Origin: Metabacillus litoralis
GTDB lineage: Bacteria; Bacillota; Bacilli; Bacillales; Bacillaceae
Length of the DNA stretch: 64,000 nucleotides
Direction: 5' to 3'
NCBI RefSeq assembly: GCF_007994985.1
Contig: NZ_VOQF01000008.1
Coordinates: 62,001 to 126,000 of the forward strand
Under the pieces are notes generated by a model. That model saw only the letters and a list, made by a program, of their open reading frames with translations. It searched no databases and was not told the DNA's origin. Position 1 is the stretch's first letter. Every line of letters begins with the position of its first letter. Position numbers and translations under genes: made by a program. Positions 61,587 through 64,000 of the stretch are shown here, in pieces.

Positions 61587-62207
61587 ATGAAAGTTGCATT
61601 ATTAGGAGCTACAGGTCGGGTAGGTACTGAAATTTTATCTTTCCTTTTAAATGATAAATATGAAGTTTCGACTTTAACTCGAACACCAGAAAAAATACAT
61701 ACTACTTCTCCATTACTATCTGTAATAAAAGGAGATGCAAAAAATTACGAAGATATCCAAAATGTTATCGATGGTAACGACCTTGTAATTAGTGCTCTAA
61801 ACACTGACGGAAGTGATACCCTTTCAATCACTACCCCACATCTTATAAAAGCGATGAAGAAAAAAGGACTTCATCGCATCATTACGATTGGTACAGCTGG
61901 GATTTTACAGTCACGAATAGAACCAGAAGTCTTTCGATTTCAATCAAGTGAATCCCGTAGGAAAACAACTAGAGCAGCCGAAGAGCATTTAAGAGTGTTT
62001 CAGCAGCTCAATGCCAGCTCTCTAAATTGGACAATCGTCTGTCCAACATATCTTCCAGATGGTAAGTTAACAAAAAAATATCGCTATGCAGCTGATTTCC
62101 TACCTGAAGCTGGAAGAGAAATCTCTGTACAGGATACTGCGCATTTTGCATTTAAACAAATAGAAAATCAGGAGTTTGTAAAAAAGCGAGTAGGCATTAG
62201 TTATTGA
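61587..62207 (+). CDS. yheG: NAD(P)-binding protein YheG (NmrA-like SDR)
   Basis: 206 aa, the length of B. subtilis YheG. Rossmann motif GATGRVGTEI at residues 7-16, then VIKGDAKNYEDIQ and LVISALNTDG of the atypical SDR (NmrA-like) class; no YxxxK catalytic pair is evident, so it may be a redox sensor or bind NAD(P) only. AGAGGTG lies 8 bases before the ATG. Confidence 0.92.
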   Translation: MKVALLGATGRVGTEILSFLLNDKYEVSTLTRTPEKIHTTSPLLSVIKGDAKNYEDIQNVIDGNDLVISALNTDGSDTLSITTPHLIKAMKKKGLHRIITIGTAGILQSRIEPEVFRFQSSESRRKTTRAAEEHLRVFQQLNASSLNWTIVCPTYLPDGKLTKKYRYAADFLPEAGREISVQDTAHFAFKQIENQEFVKKRVGISY

Positions 62208-62383
62208 TGTTTGATCGAACTTTCGTATGATTGAATCCACTTTTCTCTCGTCTGTTTGCTTGCTAAAGGTCATCGTCCACTCGATGATGACCTCTAACAC
62301 ACCTATTGCCTTGCTTATAGCTATACAATTACGGTAACTTCAAATTTTTAATATGATTTTCCACAATTAACAGCATAAAGAAA

Positions 62384-62730
62384 GAGGCTGGGACAAAATT
62401 ATATAAGCTAATGAAAAATCCGAATTATTAGGTGATATTTTAATTAATCATACACCTAACAGTTTGGGTTTTTATTTCCTGTCTTCAATAGATTTTTTGA
62501 TTTTGCATACTATTTTTTAAGATCTAGTGGAATGGAGCGGAAGACATTTGACTCCTGCGGGTGCAGAGGAAAGGCTGAGACCCCACAGGTGCGCAGCTTA
62601 CGAGGAGGCTTAGCTTCCTCCCCGGCGAATCTTATGTCTGCAGCACAATGGAACGAACTTGTTTTACAGCTTAACTGAATTTAGATTTATACGTCTTTTT
62701 GTATGACTTCTTTAAATATGTCCCAGTCTC
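62384..62730 (+). repeat. Intergenic repeat family A, copy 5
   Basis: GAGGCTGGGACAAAATTATA to ATGTCCCAGTCTC. Left hairpin is more diverged (ATCCGAATTATTAGGTGA / CACCTAACAGTTTGGGTTT). The core (62527-62655) resembles copy 1. It lies 177 bases after yheG, codirectional. Bases 62208-62383 hold only a short hairpin near 62265. Confidence 0.85.
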
Positions 62731-62774
62731 TTTCTTCAACATATATCTATTGAAATCCTCATCAATCTCATCGA

Positions 62775-63092
62775 TTACTCTTCTATTGTCACAGCTGTAC
62801 CATAAGCAATTATTTCTGATGCATTTTGCATAACCGCAGACGATTCTAATCTCATACAAACAATTGCATTTGCGCCTTTTGCCTTTGCATCATCAACCAT
62901 TCGACCGATTGCTTTTTGTCTAGCTTCTTCCATCATTTCTGTGTATTCCTTTAATTCTCCACCGACAATGGTTTTTAACCCAGCCATAATATCTTTACCT
63001 ATATGCTTTGATTGAACTGTGCTTCCTCTAACAAACCCCTTATATTCTTTTGTTACTTTACCTGGTACTGTTTCAGTAGTTACGATAATCAC
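62775..63092 (-). CDS. YbjQ/UPF0145 heavy-metal-binding domain protein
   Basis: 105 aa from the GTG at 63092 (MIIVTTETVPGKVTKEYKGF); AAGGAGG lies 9 bases before it. Two ATGs nearer the site are too close, and the long open frame upstream is a shadow. FVRGSTVQSKHIGKDIMAGL and ARQKAIGRMVDDAKAKGANA are family hallmarks; pentameric, metal-binding inferred. It overlaps the upstream small membrane gene by 20 bases. Confidence 0.88.
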   Translation of the reverse strand: MIIVTTETVPGKVTKEYKGFVRGSTVQSKHIGKDIMAGLKTIVGGELKEYTEMMEEARQKAIGRMVDDAKAKGANAIVCMRLESSAVMQNASEIIAYGTAVTIEE

Positions 63093-63276
63093 TTTCATCA
63101 TCCTCCTTTTTTTCATCCAGTCTAAGCTTAATAAATGCAACAAGTAAGACAGCCAATGATAGGAAATACACAAGAAACAATCCAATTGCAATAGTTATAT
63201 TAATAAACAAAAAAATAATGCCAATAATCTGGGTGAAGACTGCAGTAATCATACTTATGTATTTTACTTTTTCCAT
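63073..63276 (-). CDS. Small membrane protein, operon with the YbjQ gene
   Basis: 67 aa from the ATG at 63276, with AAAGGAAG 6 bases before. Two hydrophobic helices (about 6-25 and 29-48) and an acidic tail DEKKEDDESDYRNY. Coupled with the YbjQ-family gene by a 20-base overlap. Function unknown. Confidence 0.7.
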   Translation of the reverse strand: MEKVKYISMITAVFTQIIGIIFLFINITIAIGLFLVYFLSLAVLLVAFIKLRLDEKKEDDESDYRNY

Positions 63277-63481
63277 CTTCATCTTCCTTTCTTAACAATA
63301 CTTTAACTATACCTTTTTTTAGCAAATTGTTGAATTATTTTTATGATCTTAATAACTACTTTTTTATAAAAATGACTAGGACTATTTTATCATTTTATTT
63401 TGTAAGTGTTTTTATTTTATGAAGTAGAGGTATTAAACGACTAACAACAAATTACAGAAACTTTAAATGGAGGTTTTTGAG

Positions 63482-63799
63482 ATGAACAAGCAATTATCTA
63501 TTAACTTGCAAATAGAAAATCAATTACGTATAGATCAAGTCATTAAAATCAATCAACTTGCCAAATCATATAACGGTAAAATTTATTTACTAACTAAAAA
63601 TAAAAGTGAAATAAACGCTGGTAGCCTCCCTACTTTAATTACATATCTTTTAACAGTAAAAAGTGGACAGGTTCTTAGCGTAGTAATCGATGGCCCTTAT
63701 CCTCAGCTTAAATTAAATGATTTAAAACAGATTTGTTCTTCAACAGTTGTAATGCAAAATCACAGAGTGTTACAGCCAGCATTGAAAATGAAGATTTAA
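63482..63799 (+). CDS. HPr-like domain protein lacking the catalytic His
   Basis: 105 aa from the ATG at 63482, with TGGAGG 8 bases before; five upstream codons are excluded. The pattern QVIKINQLAKSYNGKIYLLT, INAGSLPTLITYLLTVKSGQ follows the HPr fold. The segment where HPr has GIHARP reads NQLRIDQ, so neither the phosphorylated His15 nor a clear Ser46 site is present. It cannot be a PTS carrier as it stands; a regulatory or structural role is possible. Family call tentative. Confidence 0.55.
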   Translation: MNKQLSINLQIENQLRIDQVIKINQLAKSYNGKIYLLTKNKSEINAGSLPTLITYLLTVKSGQVLSVVIDGPYPQLKLNDLKQICSSTVVMQNHRVLQPALKMKI

Positions 63800-63840
63800 A
63801 TGAGTTTGTCTAATAAATATATACAAGGTGGTGAGTTTTA

Positions 63841-63912
63841 ATGTTACGTACGATTTTTATGATTGTCGGTGCCATTGTCGTAATTGGCTTTTTAATTGGC
63901 TTAATCTTTTAA
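63841..63912 (+). CDS. Single-helix mini-protein, 23 aa
   Basis: MLRTIFMIVGAIVVIGFLIG, then LIF: one membrane helix. AAGGTGGTGAG lies 6 bases before the ATG. Too short for family assignment; the ribosome binding site supports translation. Confidence 0.55.
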   Translation: MLRTIFMIVGAIVVIGFLIGLIF

Positions 63913-63990
63913 TGTCAAATTCAGATTAAATGATTAGATTTATGAATATAGGGAAATTAACTAGTATCACATAAGAAAGGATGATGAAAC

Positions 63991-64000
63991 TTGAAAAAAT
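63991..64000 (+). CDS. Possible start of a further gene, cut by the window end
   Basis: AAAGGATGATGAAAC precedes a TTG followed by AAA AAA, the usual opening of a signal peptide (MKK). Only ten bases are visible. Confidence 0.3.

Noticed and set aside
62671-62859. 62-codon minus-strand frame spanning the end of family A copy 5
   Set aside because: Overlaps both a repeat and the YbjQ gene in another frame.

Overview
The window is a low-GC chromosomal segment from an aerobic endospore-forming member of the Bacillaceae (Bacillus/Metabacillus-like). The evidence is AGGAGG-type ribosome binding sites, frequent TTG and GTG starts, spore genes (alpha/beta SASP, YheC/YheD, YjcZ, YhaL), and gene order that follows the Bacillus subtilis yhg-yha-yhe region almost gene for gene. 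No rRNA operon, canonical tRNA, prophage or CRISPR array was seen. The species cannot be named from sequence reading alone.

Layout. 1-3 kb: the 5' end of an ammonium transporter, an orphan FruR-like DeoR regulator and an amidase. 3-8 kb: haem genes hemE-hemH (hemY is not next to them), the sporulation-type penicillin-binding protein pbpF, and the divergent haem-degrading monooxygenase hmoB. 8.7-17.6 kb is accessory: two aldo/keto reductases, a DUF3231 gene, a GntR-controlled ABC exporter operon with a 38-bp near-perfect operator palindrome, a lipoprotein, a PAP2 phosphatase and the M20 amidohydrolase yhaA. 17.9-27 kb is the ecsABC / hit / serC / trpP / yhaH / hpr / yhaI block. trpP carries a clear TRAP-type (G/T)AG triplet ladder over its ribosome binding site. 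27-31 kb: small membrane proteins, a tandem array of four YjcZ-type spore mini-genes, the PrsA foldase and YhaL. 31-40 kb: yhaM, yhaN, yhaO (nuclease and SMC-like partners), yhaP/yhaQ exporter, yhzD and yhaR. 41-49 kb: hemZ, an orphan STAS protein, a CdsA-like enzyme, a papain-like protein, yhaX, yheA and yheB. 49-54.6 kb: an expanded operon of four YheC/YheD ATP-grasp spore-coat-associated paralogues plus yheE. 54.6-60 kb is accessory: a flavin monooxygenase/methyltransferase pair and a PucR-type regulator with msmX. 60-64 kb: SASP, yheF-like ORF, yheG, a YbjQ-family gene and an HPr-like protein.

The intergenic DNA is rich in short mobile-looking repeats. Family A (about 330 bp, five copies) has inverted ends GAGGCTGGGACATA and a terminator-like hairpin. 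Every copy lies just downstream of, and codirectional with, a gene. Family B (about 185-205 bp, five copies) has inverted ends GGCTCTGTTAAA. Both share a related GC-rich core. One family B copy is split by a degraded IS21-type istB fragment.

The least explained structures are: (1) a 71-nt tRNA-like cloverleaf with an encoded CCA end, between a forespore sigma-G-type promoter and a SASP gene; (2) a tandemly duplicated array of seven AAATGAGGTGT-containing hairpin motifs between ecsA and hit that ends in a strong terminator; (3) the fourfold ATP-grasp cluster; (4) a YhaX phosphatase homologue whose nucleophilic Asp reads Asn.
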